A stretch of DNA of 64,000 nucleotides from Roseateles sp. (GTDB taxonomy: Bacteria > Pseudomonadota > Gammaproteobacteria > Burkholderiales > Burkholderiaceae_C), in assembly GCA_019234295.1 (NCBI GenBank), contig JAFALK010000037.1, forward strand, positions 62,001-126,000. Direction: 5' to 3'. This document shows, in pieces, positions 46,527-56,934 of the stretch; the first letter of the stretch is position 1; each line of letters begins with the position of its first letter. Made by a program: the position numbers and the translations under genes. A model generated the notes under the pieces. It had not been told where the DNA came from. It was given only the letters and a program-made list of their open reading frames with translations, and searched no databases.

Positions 46527-46940
46527 TCAGTCTCCTTCAATCACAGCCGTGACTTCTATTTCAACCTTGGCTCGGTCCTCGATCAGGCCGGCCACCTGGA
46601 CGGCCGACATGGCAACCCCGAATTCTCGCCCGAGGACGTCCCGATAGGCCATTCCGATTTCTCGGCTGCGCATCACGTATTCACTTTTATTGAGCAGATA
46701 CCAGGTCATGCGCACGATGTGGCGGGGCTCGGCGCCCGCTTCGCTCAGCACGGCCTTGACGTTTTCCAGGGCCTGCCGGACCTGATCCACCAGGTCATCG
46801 CTCTCGAACTGGCTCTGGTCGTTCCAGCCAATCTGGCCGGCCACAAAGACCTGGCAGACCTGGCGGCCGCTCACGGCAACGCCGTTGGCGTAGCCCTTGG
46901 GGGCGGCCCAGCCGGGCGGTTGAAGAAGGACTTTGCTCAC
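46527..46940 (-). CDS. RidA family protein (enamine/imine deaminase-like)
   Basis: A 137-residue RidA/YjgF-type protein: [30 protein letters not shown], and a variant end [20 protein letters not shown]. The archetypal catalytic arginine in the motif R-x-C-V is replaced by VQVAGL, so it belongs to one of the subgroups without classical 2-aminoacrylate deaminase activity. GTG start at 46940 overlaps the thioesterase stop (GTGA). In the aminobenzoate operon it may hydrolyse an enamine-CoA intermediate (inference). Confidence 0.88.
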   Translation of the reverse strand: MSKVLLQPPGWAAPKGYANGVAVSGRQVCQVFVAGQIGWNDQSQFESDDLVDQVRQALENVKAVLSEAGAEPRHIVRMTWYLLNKSEYVMRSREIGMAYRDVLGREFGVAMSAVQVAGLIEDRAKVEIEVTAVIEGD

Positions 46941-47338
46941 GAATGGTTCTCCAGGGCGGCTCGCAGATCCGGCGGAAAGGGCTGCGGCTTGTGGGTGTTG
47001 AGATCGGTGCAGACGAGCACCTGCTCGAAAGTGGCGCGCTCGCCATCGTCTGCGCAGAACCTGACGCTCAGCGTCAGCGAAGTACGGCCGAGTCGCTTGA
47101 TCGCGATCGTCTGGATCAACATGTCGCCCATGCGGCTGACGCGCTTGAATTCGCTGTGCAGGGAAACAGTCGGTACGCCGACACGGCGCGGGCCCAGCAG
47201 CTCGGCGTAGTCCACGCCCAGTCCCTCGGTGAACCAGTCCTCGATCAGCGCATTGAGCATCTCGAAATAGCGTGGGTAGAAGACGATGCCGGCCGGATCG
47301 CAGTGGCCGAAGCGGACGAGTTGGCGGCGCTCAAACAT
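46937..47338 (-). CDS. 4-hydroxybenzoyl-CoA thioesterase family protein
   Basis: A 133-residue hotdog-fold thioesterase. HCDPAGIVFYPRYFEMLNAL at the start holds the aspartate typical of 4HBT enzymes of the Pseudomonas type; FKRVSRMGD follows. It could release CoA from dead-end intermediates or protect the CoA pool in the aminobenzoyl-CoA operon. ATG 47338; the start overlaps the end of abmG by 8 bases and the end overlaps ridA by four. Confidence 0.88.
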   Translation of the reverse strand: MFERRQLVRFGHCDPAGIVFYPRYFEMLNALIEDWFTEGLGVDYAELLGPRRVGVPTVSLHSEFKRVSRMGDMLIQTIAIKRLGRTSLTLSVRFCADDGERATFEQVLVCTDLNTHKPQPFPPDLRAALENHS

Positions 47339-48932
47339 GGCGAAGGCGAAAGCGCTGGAGCTTGCCGGTCTCGGTGCGCGGAAGCTGCTCGCGGAACTCG
47401 ATGGCGCGCGGGTACTTGTAGGGTGCGATGGAGGCCTTGGCATGCTCCTGCAGGGTGCGCACCATCTGGGCATCGCCCACATGCCCGGCGTGCAGCACGA
47501 CGAAGGCCTTGACGATCTGGCCGCGTTCCTCGTCGGCCATGCCGACCACCGCGCATTCCGCCACGGCCGGATGGGCCAGCAGCGCACTCTCCACCTCCGG
47601 GCCGGCGATGTTGTAGCCGCCCGAGATGATCATGTCGTCCACGCGCGCGGCGTAGACGAAATATCCGTCTGCATCGACGCTATAGGCATCGCCGGTGAGG
47701 TTCCATCCGTTCTTCACGTAGTTGCGCTGGCGCTCGTCGGCCAGATAGCGGCAGCCGGTCGGCCCCTTGACGGCCAAGTGCCCCACCTGCCCTGCCGGCA
47801 GCGGCTGGCCGTCGTCCCCCAGCACGCAGGCACGGTAGCCGGGCACGGGCTTGCCGGTGGCGCCGGGGCGCGCATGCGCTTCGTCGTGGCTGATGAAGAT
47901 GTGCAGCATCTCGGTGGCGCCGATCCCGTCGATCAACTCGATGCCCGTGGCCTCCTTCCACAACGCCCGTGTGGCGGCAGGCAGAGCTTCGCCAGCGCTC
48001 ACGCATTTGCGAAGGGACGAGAGGTCGTTGCCGGCCACCTGCGCCGCCATCGCGCGATATGAGGTCGGCGCAGTGAAGAGCACGCTGGCGCGGTACTCGG
48101 CAATGGCCGGCAGCAGGACTTCGGGGCTGGCCTTGGGCAGCAGCACGCTGGACGCACCCACGCTCATCGGGAAGAGCAGCAGGCCGCCGAGGCCGAACGT
48201 AAACGCCAGCGGTGGCGAGCCGATGAACACATCGTTGGCAACTGGCTGTAGGCAGTGCGGCGGCCAGCATCGGCAGATGGCCATCACATCGCGATGGTGG
48301 TGCATGGTGCCCTTGGGCAGGCCCGTGGTGCCCGAGGTGAAGGCGATGATGCAGCAATCCTCGGCGGCCGTGTCCACGGTGGCGAAAGAGTCCAGCTTCG
48401 TCGCTGCCAGCGCTTCCAGTTCTCCGTTGCCGTAATGGCAGACCTTCTTGAGCGTGGGGCAATGCGCAGCCGCCTGCTTCAGCTCTGCACCCAGCGCCGC
48501 CTCGCACAGGGCGTGACTGATCTCGGCCTTCTCGATGACCTGGCACAGCTCCTTCGCCCGCAACAGGGGCATGGTGGCCACGGCGATGGCACCGGTCTTC
48601 ATGACCGCAAACCAGCAGGCCGCAAGCCAAGGTGAATTCGCACCGCGCAGCAGCACACGATTGCCGGGCACAACGCCGAGGTCCTGCACGAGCACGCGGG
48701 CGATCCGGTTCGATTCCCGCTGAAGATCGGTATAGGTCCAGCGCAAGCCGGGTGCCTGCAGGCACAGGCGATCGCCCTCGCCCGCGCTGACCCAGCGATC
48801 CAGCAGCTCTGCCGCACAGTTGAGCCGCTCTGGAAACTGAAGCTCCGGCAGCTCGAAGATTAGCTCGGGCCATTGATCGCGCGGCGGCAGGCGATCATTG
48901 GCGAAGGTATCGACATGAGCGGACTTCGTCAT
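47331..48932 (-). CDS. abmG: 2-aminobenzoate-CoA ligase
   Basis: Activates anthranilate (2-aminobenzoate) with CoA and ATP. The 533-residue ANL-superfamily ligase has the P-loop TSGTTGLPKG (199-208), GIGATEMLHIF, the hinge GRVDDMI-like AARVDDMIISGGYNI, and the catalytic lysine in RTETGKLQRF. It belongs to the benzoate-CoA ligase group. The name abmG follows Azoarcus evansii and rests on the neighbouring abmA; benzoate or related acids are possible substrates too. ATG 48932 (MTKSAHVDTF). Confidence 0.85.
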   Translation of the reverse strand: MTKSAHVDTFANDRLPPRDQWPELIFELPELQFPERLNCAAELLDRWVSAGEGDRLCLQAPGLRWTYTDLQRESNRIARVLVQDLGVVPGNRVLLRGANSPWLAACWFAVMKTGAIAVATMPLLRAKELCQVIEKAEISHALCEAALGAELKQAAAHCPTLKKVCHYGNGELEALAATKLDSFATVDTAAEDCCIIAFTSGTTGLPKGTMHHHRDVMAICRCWPPHCLQPVANDVFIGSPPLAFTFGLGGLLLFPMSVGASSVLLPKASPEVLLPAIAEYRASVLFTAPTSYRAMAAQVAGNDLSSLRKCVSAGEALPAATRALWKEATGIELIDGIGATEMLHIFISHDEAHARPGATGKPVPGYRACVLGDDGQPLPAGQVGHLAVKGPTGCRYLADERQRNYVKNGWNLTGDAYSVDADGYFVYAARVDDMIISGGYNIAGPEVESALLAHPAVAECAVVGMADEERGQIVKAFVVLHAGHVGDAQMVRTLQEHAKASIAPYKYPRAIEFREQLPRTETGKLQRFRLRHV

Positions 48933-48957
48933 GTCGCTTCCCGCAGTTGAAGACGCT

Positions 48958-50088
<1,131 letters not shown>

Positions 50089-50090
50089 GC

Positions 50091-50930
50091 TCAGTTCCCT
50101 TCGAACGCGGGTCGCTGCTTGCCCACGAAGGCGTGATACGCCCGGTGGAAGTCCTGCGTCATCATGCAGATCGCCTGGGCCTGCGCCTCCGATTCGATGG
50201 CCTCGTCCACCCCCATGGCCCATTCCTGGTGAAGCATCTTCTTGGTCATGGCGTGGCCGAAGCTCGGGCCAGTGGCGATGTCACTGGCGAGCGCGATGGC
50301 GGCTTCCAGCAGTCCGTCCGGTTCCGTCAGACGGTTGAAGAAGCCCCAGCGCTCGCCCTCCTCGCCGCCGAGGCTGCGGCCGGTGTAGAGCAGCTCCGAG
50401 GCGCGGCCCTGGCCGACAATGCGCGGCAGGATGGCACAGGCGCCCATGTCGCAGCCCGCCAGCCCCACGCGGGTGAAAAGGAAGGCCGTCTTGCTGCGCG
50501 CCGTGCCAAGGCGCAAGTCCGAGGCCATGGCCATGATGGCGCCAGCGCCGGCGCAGACGCCGTCGATGGCCGCGACGATGGGCTGTGGACAGGCGCGCAT
50601 GGCCTTGACCAGATCGCCCGTCATGCGAGTGAAGGCCAGGAGATCGGGCATGCTCATCTGCGTGAGCGGGCCGATGATCTCGTGCACGTCGCCGCCAGAG
50701 CAGAAATTGCCGCCAGCGCCCTGGACGACGATGACGCGCACCTCGTCCACCTGTCCCAGGCGGCGGAACAGATCGCGCAACTCAGCGTAAGAATCGAAGG
50801 TCAGCGGGTTTTTGCGCTCGGGGCGGTTCAGCGTGATGACGCCCACGGCGCCCCGCCGCTCCCAGAGGAAATGCTCTGGCTGAAAACCGGCCAGGCTCTG
50901 CCGGTTGCCGGCGGCCAAGTGTTCATTCAT
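50091..50930 (-). CDS. Crotonase-superfamily protein with atypical active site
   Basis: A 279-residue member of the enoyl-CoA hydratase/isomerase superfamily. The oxyanion-hole FCSGGD (76-81) and the second part DGVCAGAGA are clear. However, where canonical hydratases have Glu144 and Glu164, this protein has Ile132 and (by best alignment) Arg154; an Asp161 in AGCDMG is nearby. It therefore may not be a simple hydratase; a ring-opening hydrolase comparable to BadI is one possibility (inference). The start overlaps the marR stop by 8 bases. Confidence 0.88.
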   Translation of the reverse strand: MNEHLAAGNRQSLAGFQPEHFLWERRGAVGVITLNRPERKNPLTFDSYAELRDLFRRLGQVDEVRVIVVQGAGGNFCSGGDVHEIIGPLTQMSMPDLLAFTRMTGDLVKAMRACPQPIVAAIDGVCAGAGAIMAMASDLRLGTARSKTAFLFTRVGLAGCDMGACAILPRIVGQGRASELLYTGRSLGGEEGERWGFFNRLTEPDGLLEAAIALASDIATGPSFGHAMTKKMLHQEWAMGVDEAIESEAQAQAICMMTQDFHRAYHAFVGKQRPAFEGN

Positions 50931-51396
50931 GGTGTGTCTCCAGGGATTGCTTGAGCTTGGCCAGCAGGCCGTAGACCTGGGCCTTCTCGGCTGCGGTCCA
51001 GCCCTCGAACAACTCGATGACCCATTGCTCGTGCGTCTGTGCCATCTTGCGAAAGGCGCGCTTGCCGGCGGCGGTGAGCTTGACGGTATAAGAGCGACGG
51101 TCGCTCGGATGCGGCTCGCGGGCCACGAGGCCCTCGCCCTCGAGCTGGTCAGTGATGCCAGTCACGTTGCCGCCCGTGACCATGAGGCGCTGCGAGAGCT
51201 CGCGCATGGACAGGCCTTGCGGGTAGCGCTCCAGCTGGGCGAGCAGGTCGAAGCGCGGCAGCGTCGTGGCGAACTCGCCGCGCAGTCGGTTGCGGACCAG
51301 TGTCTCCACGCGCGTCGTGCAGGAGAGCAGTCGCAGCCAGAGCTTGAGGGCCTGGTGGTCGTCCGCGACGACCCGCGTTTCGAGATCGATGCTCAC
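50923..51396 (-). CDS. MarR family transcriptional regulator
   Basis: A 157-residue winged-helix protein: [20 protein letters not shown] is the recognition helix region and [20 protein letters not shown] the wing, the MarR signature. The GTG start at 51396 overlaps the SDR stop by four bases (GTGA). It sits inside the 2-aminobenzoate operon and probably represses it, responding to a CoA thioester or aromatic acid, as related MarR-type regulators do (inference). Confidence 0.92.
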   Translation of the reverse strand: MSIDLETRVVADDHQALKLWLRLLSCTTRVETLVRNRLRGEFATTLPRFDLLAQLERYPQGLSMRELSQRLMVTGGNVTGITDQLEGEGLVAREPHPSDRRSYTVKLTAAGKRAFRKMAQTHEQWVIELFEGWTAAEKAQVYGLLAKLKQSLETHHE

Positions 51397-52133
51397 ATCA
51401 CCTCCCCGCCGCTGATGGACAGCGCTTGCCCTGTGATGCTGGCGGCCTCGCGGCTGGCCAGGTGAAGCACTGCGGCAGCCACTTCCGCAGGACGGATCAG
51501 GCGCCCTTGGGGATTCGAGGCCGTCAGCACCGTCAACGCTTCTTCGCGGTTGCGGCCCGTCTTGGCCATGATGGTGTTCAGCGCTTCTTCGACGATGGCG
51601 GTTTGCGTGTAGCCCGGGCACACGGCGTTGACCGTCACGCCCTTGCTTGCCATCTCGATCGCCATGGCGCGCGTCAGCCCGATCACGCCATGCTTGGAAG
51701 CGCAATACGCGGCCACATAGGCATAGCCCTTGAGAGCGGCCGTGCTGGCCACGTTGACGATGCGACCGAAGCCGCGCTCGCCCATGCCGCCTACGACCTC
51801 GCGGCTGCACAGGAAGGTGCCTGTGAGGTTCACCTGCAGCATGCGGTTCCATTGAGCCAGGGACGTGTTCTTGAGCGGCGCCGTCTCGACCACGCCAGCG
51901 TTATTGACGAGGATGTCCACGGCGCCCACCGTAGCGAAGGCCGCGCGCACGCTGGCCTCGTCGGCCACGTCCACGCGCTGTGCCGCAGCCCCCAGCCGTG
52001 CGGCCTCAGCCTGAAGAGGCGCCATGTTCCGGCCCATCAAGGTCACGCGGGCGCCGGCGGCCGCCAGGCCTTCTGCCACCGCCAAGCCAATGCCGCTGCC
52101 ACCGCCCGTGACGACTGCGTGCAATCCCTTCAC
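51393..52133 (-). CDS. Short-chain dehydrogenase/reductase (3-hydroxyacyl-CoA dehydrogenase-like)
   Basis: A 246-residue SDR with TGGGSGIG (9-16), [10 protein letters not shown], catalytic Ser in NVASTAA and YCASKHG, and the GGEVM end. The closest pattern is the 3-hydroxybutyrate/3-hydroxyacyl dehydrogenase branch. GTG start at 52133 overlaps the abmA stop (GTGA). In the operon it would oxidise a hydroxyacyl-CoA or reduce a ring ketone from the AbmA product; which is not known. Confidence 0.9.
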   Translation of the reverse strand: MKGLHAVVTGGGSGIGLAVAEGLAAAGARVTLMGRNMAPLQAEAARLGAAAQRVDVADEASVRAAFATVGAVDILVNNAGVVETAPLKNTSLAQWNRMLQVNLTGTFLCSREVVGGMGERGFGRIVNVASTAALKGYAYVAAYCASKHGVIGLTRAMAIEMASKGVTVNAVCPGYTQTAIVEEALNTIMAKTGRNREEALTVLTASNPQGRLIRPAEVAAAVLHLASREAASITGQALSISGGEVM

Positions 52134-54439
52134 AGCTTCTCCTCCTCAGCCTGCGGCTGTGCAGCCAGCATGCGCTGGCGCTCGAATTCGCGTTCCATCT
52201 GCTGCTTACCCGACAGATACTGCCGGGGCCATTCCACGCCGGTGAACCCGATGCGCGCGGCCTCTTGCAGCGTCCAGGCCGGGTTGGCCAGGTGCGGGCG
52301 GGCCACGGCGCACAGATCGGCACGGCCGGCGGCGATGATGCTGTTCACGTGGTCGGCCTCGCTGATCGCGCCAACGGCGATGGTGGCGATGCCTACGCGG
52401 TTGCGGATGCTCTCCGAGAAGGGCGTCTGCCACATGCGGCCGTAGACGGGCTTTTCCTGCTTAGACACCTGGCCTGAGGACACGTCGATCAGGTCGGCGC
52501 CGGCTGCCTTGAAGGCGCGAGCGATCTCCACCGCGTCGACCGGCGTGCTGCCGCCCTCCACCCAGTCGTGCGCTGAGATGCGGACCGACATCGGCAGTTG
52601 CTCGGGCCACACCGCGCGCATTGCGCTCATCACTTCGAGCGGATAGCGCAGGCGGTTCTCGAGCGAGCCACCGTATTCGTCCTCGCGCCGGTTCGTCAAA
52701 GGCGAGATAAAGGACGAGAGCAGGTAGCCATGGGCGCAGTGCAGTTCCAGCCAGTCGAAGCCGGCGCGGGCAGCGCGCTGCGTGGCGGCCACAAAATCGG
52801 CCTTCACCCGCTCCATGTCGGCGCGCGTCATGGCGCGGCTCCAGTCGCTGACGCCATCGAGATATTGCTGGGGCGAGGCCGAGATCAGTGGCCAGCCGCC
52901 CTGGGCCAGCGGCTGGTCGATACCGTCCCAGGCCACGCGGGTCGAACCCTTGGCACCGGCGTGTCCCAGTTGCATCGCCATGCGGGCTGTGCTGTTGGCG
53001 TGGACGAAGTCGACAATGCGCTTCCAGCCGCGCTCCTGTTCCTCGTTCCACAGGCCGGGGCAGCCGGGCGTGATGCGGGCGTCGGCGCTCACGCAGGTCA
53101 TCTCTGCAAAGACCAGGCCAGCGCCGCCGCAGGCCCGGGCGCCCAAGTGCATCAGGTGGAAGTCGGCAGGCACACCGTCGACACAGGAATACTGTGCCAT
53201 CGGCGAGACGACCACCCGGTTCTTGAGCACGACCGAGCGCAACTTGAAGGGCGTGAACATCGGCGGCACGGCCTTTTCCTGCCCCGCCAGCCAGCGCTCG
53301 AAATCCTCGACGTAATGCCGGTCGCGCAGCCGCAGGTTCTCGTGCGAGATCCGCTGCGAGCGCGTCAGCAGCGAATACGCGAACTGCTCGGGCGCGAGCC
53401 GCGCGTGGCGCTCCACGTTTTCGAACCACTCGGTGCTGTTGCGGGCGGCGTTCTGAATGCGCAGTACGTCGATGGAGCGCTCGGCCGCGTACTGCGCCAG
53501 CGCGGCCTTGAGATCGCCCTGGGCACGATCGATGTCACGCGCCAGCGCGATCGCATCCTCCAGCGCCAGCTTGGTTCCCGAGCCGATGGAGAAATGCGCT
53601 GTGTGCGCTGCATCGCCCATCAGCACCACCGGCACGCCATCCTCGCGCCAGTGCACCCACTGCTGGCAGATCACGCGCGGGAAGCGGATCCACTGCGCCG
53701 AGCCGCGCAGATGAGACGCGTTGGACACGAGCTTGTGACCCTGGAGCACGTCGGCGAACAGCCGCTCGCACCAGGCGATACCCTCTTCCTTGTCCATGTC
53801 CGCCAAGCCGGCCTTGCGCCAGACGTCTTCGGGCGCTTCGACGATGAAGGTCGAGGTGTCGGCATCGAAGCGATAGGCATGCGCCTGGAACCAGCCCCAT
53901 TCGGTCTTCTGAAAATCGAAGGTGAAGGCATCGAAGAGTCGGTTTGTGCCCAGCCAGACGAAGCGGCACTGACGCAGGTCCACATCGGGCTGGTAGCTGG
54001 CCGCGTACTTGCTGCGGATGCGGCTGTTGAGGCCGTCTGCGGCGATGACGAGATCGGCCTCCAAGCCTTCGTCGTCCAGCACGTCGCTGTCGAACTGCAG
54101 CTTCACACCCAGCTCACGGCAGCGATTCTGGAGGATGGACAGCAGGCGCATGCGACCGATGCCGCAGAAGCCGTGCCCCCCCGAGGTCAGCGTGCGCCCG
54201 GCAATGCGGACGTCGATGGCGTCCCAGTGGTTGAATGCGTCGAGGATCTGGGCGGCGGTCTGCGGATCGGCCTCTCGCAGGGCGGCCAGAGTCTGGTCGC
54301 TGAACACCACGCCCCAGCCGAAGGTGCTGCCCTCTGCGTTGCGCTCCAGTACCGTCACCTCGTGGGCCGGATCCTGCTTCTTCATCAGCAGCGCGAAATA
54401 CAGGCCCGCGGGGCCGCCGCCAATGCAGGTGATGCGCAT
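52130..54439 (-). CDS. abmA: 2-aminobenzoyl-CoA monooxygenase/reductase
   Basis: A 769-residue flavoprotein fusion. The first ~385 residues form a salicylate-hydroxylase-like FAD monooxygenase: [28 protein letters not shown], and [20 protein letters not shown]. From about residue 395 an old yellow enzyme domain follows: [40 protein letters not shown]. This exact fusion hydroxylates and reduces anthraniloyl-CoA in Azoarcus evansii (abmA). Salicylyl-CoA 5-hydroxylase is a close relative, but the ligase and ridA genes favour aminobenzoyl-CoA. First gene of the operon. Confidence 0.92.
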   Translation of the reverse strand: MRITCIGGGPAGLYFALLMKKQDPAHEVTVLERNAEGSTFGWGVVFSDQTLAALREADPQTAAQILDAFNHWDAIDVRIAGRTLTSGGHGFCGIGRMRLLSILQNRCRELGVKLQFDSDVLDDEGLEADLVIAADGLNSRIRSKYAASYQPDVDLRQCRFVWLGTNRLFDAFTFDFQKTEWGWFQAHAYRFDADTSTFIVEAPEDVWRKAGLADMDKEEGIAWCERLFADVLQGHKLVSNASHLRGSAQWIRFPRVICQQWVHWREDGVPVVLMGDAAHTAHFSIGSGTKLALEDAIALARDIDRAQGDLKAALAQYAAERSIDVLRIQNAARNSTEWFENVERHARLAPEQFAYSLLTRSQRISHENLRLRDRHYVEDFERWLAGQEKAVPPMFTPFKLRSVVLKNRVVVSPMAQYSCVDGVPADFHLMHLGARACGGAGLVFAEMTCVSADARITPGCPGLWNEEQERGWKRIVDFVHANSTARMAMQLGHAGAKGSTRVAWDGIDQPLAQGGWPLISASPQQYLDGVSDWSRAMTRADMERVKADFVAATQRAARAGFDWLELHCAHGYLLSSFISPLTNRREDEYGGSLENRLRYPLEVMSAMRAVWPEQLPMSVRISAHDWVEGGSTPVDAVEIARAFKAAGADLIDVSSGQVSKQEKPVYGRMWQTPFSESIRNRVGIATIAVGAISEADHVNSIIAAGRADLCAVARPHLANPAWTLQEAARIGFTGVEWPRQYLSGKQQMEREFERQRMLAAQPQAEEEKL

Positions 54440-54468
54440 GAGACGGTCTCCTCCTTCGTTGCGCCAGA

Positions 54469-54497
54469 ACTTTAGGAGACGATATTTTAGATGTCAA
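54469..54497 (-). promoter_or_regulatory. Promoter of the 2-aminobenzoate operon
   Basis: On the minus strand TTGACA (54492-54497, perfect -35) and TAAAGT (54469-54474, four of six) are spaced by 17 bases. The likely start is about 54462, giving a leader of about 22 bases with AGGAGGAG before the abmA ATG. The -35 lies inside an AT-rich dyad (54491-54507). Confidence 0.8.
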
Positions 54498-54507
54498 GTA
54501 ATTACAT
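54491..54507. promoter_or_regulatory. Candidate MarR operator over the abm -35 box
   Basis: ATGTCAAGTAATTACAT is an imperfect 17-base dyad (outer ATGT/ACAT arms plus one further pair), in an AT-rich patch of GC-rich DNA, covering the -35 box. Size and position fit a MarR-type operator for the regulator encoded in the same operon. It lies 48 bases from the divergent ExbB-like gene and could affect that too. Confidence 0.55.
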
Positions 54508-54554
54508 AGAAAACTCGCTTGGCAAACGGACCCGCACTGGGTACAAGCCCGGGC

Positions 54555-55205
54555 ATGAACCTGAATCCGCTTGACATCCTGAACGAAGGCGGCACCGCCA
54601 TCATCACCATCCTGGCCCTGTCGGTGCTGGGCCTGGCCGTCCTGCTCGAACGTGGAGTCCATTGCCGCGTGCAGCGCCTCGCACCGACGGCGCTGCTGGA
54701 TCAGGTGCTGCCGGCCATGCGCTCGCGCGACTGGGCCGGCGCGCGCCAGGCGCTGGAGGCCTCGGAGCCGGGCCGCAAGGAAAGCCTGTCCGCCCCGGTG
54801 CTCGCTTTCTTGATCGATCAGCAGGGCTGGAGCCGCGCCGAGCTCTCGGCCCGGGCGGCGGACTTGGCCGCGCTGGGCCTGCGCCGCCAGCAGCAGCGCG
54901 CCTATCCGCTGGCCGTGGTGGCGACGGTTGCGCCCATCATCGGCCTGCTGGGCACGGTGATCGGCATGATCGAGGCCTTCCATGTGATCGCCTTCTCGGG
55001 CGCACTGGGCGACCCGGCCCTGCTGGCCGGCGGCATCTCCAAGGCTCTGATCAACACCGCCACGGGCCTCAGCGTGGCCCTGCCGGCGCTGGCCGCCCAC
55101 CATTGGTTCAAGCACCGGCTCGCCCAGATCGGCATGACGCTGGAAGAGCAGATCAACGAGGTGCTCGATCAATGCTTCCCGCCACCCGCAGCGCAGCAGC
55201 CATGA
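54555..55205 (+). CDS. MotA/TolQ/ExbB family proton channel protein
   Basis: A 216-residue inner-membrane protein, divergent from the aminobenzoate operon. It has an N-terminal helix (about 14-34), a cytoplasmic part, then two long helices with VATVAPIIGLLGTVIGMIEA and ISKALINTATGLSVALPALA, the ExbB/TolQ signature. ATG 54555 (MNLNPLDILNEGG). It overlaps the ExbD-like gene by four bases. Confidence 0.92.
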   Translation: MNLNPLDILNEGGTAIITILALSVLGLAVLLERGVHCRVQRLAPTALLDQVLPAMRSRDWAGARQALEASEPGRKESLSAPVLAFLIDQQGWSRAELSARAADLAALGLRRQQQRAYPLAVVATVAPIIGLLGTVIGMIEAFHVIAFSGALGDPALLAGGISKALINTATGLSVALPALAAHHWFKHRLAQIGMTLEEQINEVLDQCFPPPAAQQP

Positions 55206-55624
55206 AGATCCGCCTCGAGGACGAGGAGCCGGTCGAGATCGGCCTGATCGCGCTGATCGACTGCATCTTCTTCCTGCTGATGTTCTTCATGGTGGCGACC
55301 TCGTTCAAACAGCAAGATGCCCAGAAGCGCGCCAAGGAGCTGCACGTCACGCTACCCACGGCCGCCGTGAGCTTCGATGCCGCGCAAGCCGGGACTGTGC
55401 CGCTGGTCATCACCATCGACGCACGCGGCAGCTTCGCCGTCGACGGCCAGGGCGTCAGCATCCAGGCTCTGAGAGAACGGCTTCATCGGGAGGCACAGAC
55501 CCAGCCCGGCCGCACCGTGCGGATTGACGGCGATCGCAGTACGCCCTACCAGTACATCGTCCACGTGATCGATCTGTGCGAGTTCGAAGGCCTGCGCCAG
55601 GTGTCGCTGCGCGCGCGGCCATGA
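55202..55624 (+). CDS. ExbD/TolR family protein
   Basis: A 140-residue bitopic protein: ALIDCIFFLLMFFMVATSF holds the proton-path aspartate near residue 20 at the membrane edge, followed by a periplasmic domain ending with QYIVHVIDLCEFEGLRQVSL. It overlaps both neighbours by four bases, so the three-gene unit is translationally coupled. No TonB or TolB gene follows; the third gene is unusual. Confidence 0.92.
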   Translation: MKIRLEDEEPVEIGLIALIDCIFFLLMFFMVATSFKQQDAQKRAKELHVTLPTAAVSFDAAQAGTVPLVITIDARGSFAVDGQGVSIQALRERLHREAQTQPGRTVRIDGDRSTPYQYIVHVIDLCEFEGLRQVSLRARP

Positions 55625-56919
55625 CGCGCATGCGCTTCGGGCAGGATCACGCCGCGCAGGCCGCCCAGGCGGCGAACTGGCCGCGCTGGCTGTGGATGTC
55701 GCTGGCCGTCCACGTGCTGATCCTGCTGGCCTGGTGGATCTGGAAATCGAACCAGCCCACCCTCGAGCCTGGCCAGGTCGAGCGCATCGAGGCCACCCGG
55801 CACAAGGAGGGCCAGGTCCGGATGCAGCGCAAGCTCCAAGCGCTGGAGCAGATGCAGAGCGAGTTGGCCGGCAGCCAGCCGCCGTCATCCGAGGAGCTTG
55901 CAGCGCAGGACGCCGCCCTCAGCGGCGATCCGAAGCTGATGCTTGAGCGAGCCAAGGCGATCGCGGCCCAGATCGACCAACACGACCAGCAGCAGCGCGC
56001 CCAGGAGCTGGCGCGCAAGCAGCGGATACCGGTGGCCAAGGCCCTGGAGCAGGTACGGCGGGCCGATGCAGCCCAGGCGGCCTCGGCGCCTCGCGCGGGC
56101 GGCGACACGAACCGACAGCTCGCCGATCTGGCCGAGCACGCGCGCCACACGCTCGCCGCTCAGCGCCAGCGATCCGGCGAGCCGGGCGGCGCCTCGGGCA
56201 CTTCGGGCAATGGGAACACCGACAGCGTTGCGGGTGGCCGGGGCGCCGGGCGCAACGGATCCGCCGGCAGCGCCGGCCCGGGCTCCTGGAACACGCCACT
56301 GACCCTGGACAACGCCTTTCTCGATCAGCGTGACTACGGCCCCATGATGCCCACACCCTTTGTCGATCCCAACCACCTCGCGCTGGCGAGCGGCCGGACC
56401 CTGGGGCCCGGGGGCATGCTGGCCGACCGGGCTTTCCTCGACAGCTGGTACCTGATTGGCCCCTTCGGCGGCCAGGGCGCTGCCAGCCACGACCGGGTCT
56501 ATCCGCCCGAGCTCGGCGTGGATCTCGATGCGGTTTACGAGGGCAAGAACGGCACGGCCCTGGAGTGGCATTACCTGCCCGGCGCCGCCTACCCGCTCGT
56601 GCCGCCGCCGCGCGCGGAGAACGCCGTCTACTACGCCTACACCGAGATCCGCGTGGACCGGGACACGAACCTTTGGTTCAACGTCGGGTCCGACGACGAC
56701 TCCAAGATGTGGGTCAACGACGATCTCGTCTGGTCCAGCAACCAGGGCGACAAGGCGTGGTACCGCCAACCCTTCTACCGCCTGCGCAAGGAAATCGCGC
56801 AGTACAACCTCGTCGAAGGGCGCGTCCGGGTGCACCTGCACCCGGGCGCCAATCGCGTGCTGTTCAAGCTCTACAACGGCATCGACCTGATGTTCTTTGC
56901 AGTCGTGCTCACGCCCTAA
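55621..56919 (+). CDS. Membrane-anchored protein of an ExbBD-type motor, with PA14-like C-terminal domain
   Basis: A 432-residue protein I do not recognise. It has one membrane helix (about 24-42), a Gln/Ala-rich predicted coiled coil (about 50-180), a Gly/Ser-rich linker (about 180-225), and a C-terminal beta-rich domain (about 275-432). That domain contains WYLIGPFGG, a YPPE-VDLDAVYEGKNG segment and GSDDDSKMWVNDDLVW, similar to PA14-like or galactose-binding-like modules on carbohydrate-active proteins. The topology (helix, extended linker, C-terminal domain) is that of TonB/TolA, but no TonB C-terminal domain is present. Confidence 0.75.
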   Translation: MTRMRFGQDHAAQAAQAANWPRWLWMSLAVHVLILLAWWIWKSNQPTLEPGQVERIEATRHKEGQVRMQRKLQALEQMQSELAGSQPPSSEELAAQDAALSGDPKLMLERAKAIAAQIDQHDQQQRAQELARKQRIPVAKALEQVRRADAAQAASAPRAGGDTNRQLADLAEHARHTLAAQRQRSGEPGGASGTSGNGNTDSVAGGRGAGRNGSAGSAGPGSWNTPLTLDNAFLDQRDYGPMMPTPFVDPNHLALASGRTLGPGGMLADRAFLDSWYLIGPFGGQGAASHDRVYPPELGVDLDAVYEGKNGTALEWHYLPGAAYPLVPPPRAENAVYYAYTEIRVDRDTNLWFNVGSDDDSKMWVNDDLVWSSNQGDKAWYRQPFYRLRKEIAQYNLVEGRVRVHLHPGANRVLFKLYNGIDLMFFAVVLTP

Positions 56920-56934
56920 GCAGCCCTAAGCAGC

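Noticed and set aside
52598-54475. A 625-codon plus-strand frame opposite abmA
   Set aside because: AbmA on the minus strand has two intact recognisable flavoprotein domains; the plus-strand frame has no recognisable motif.
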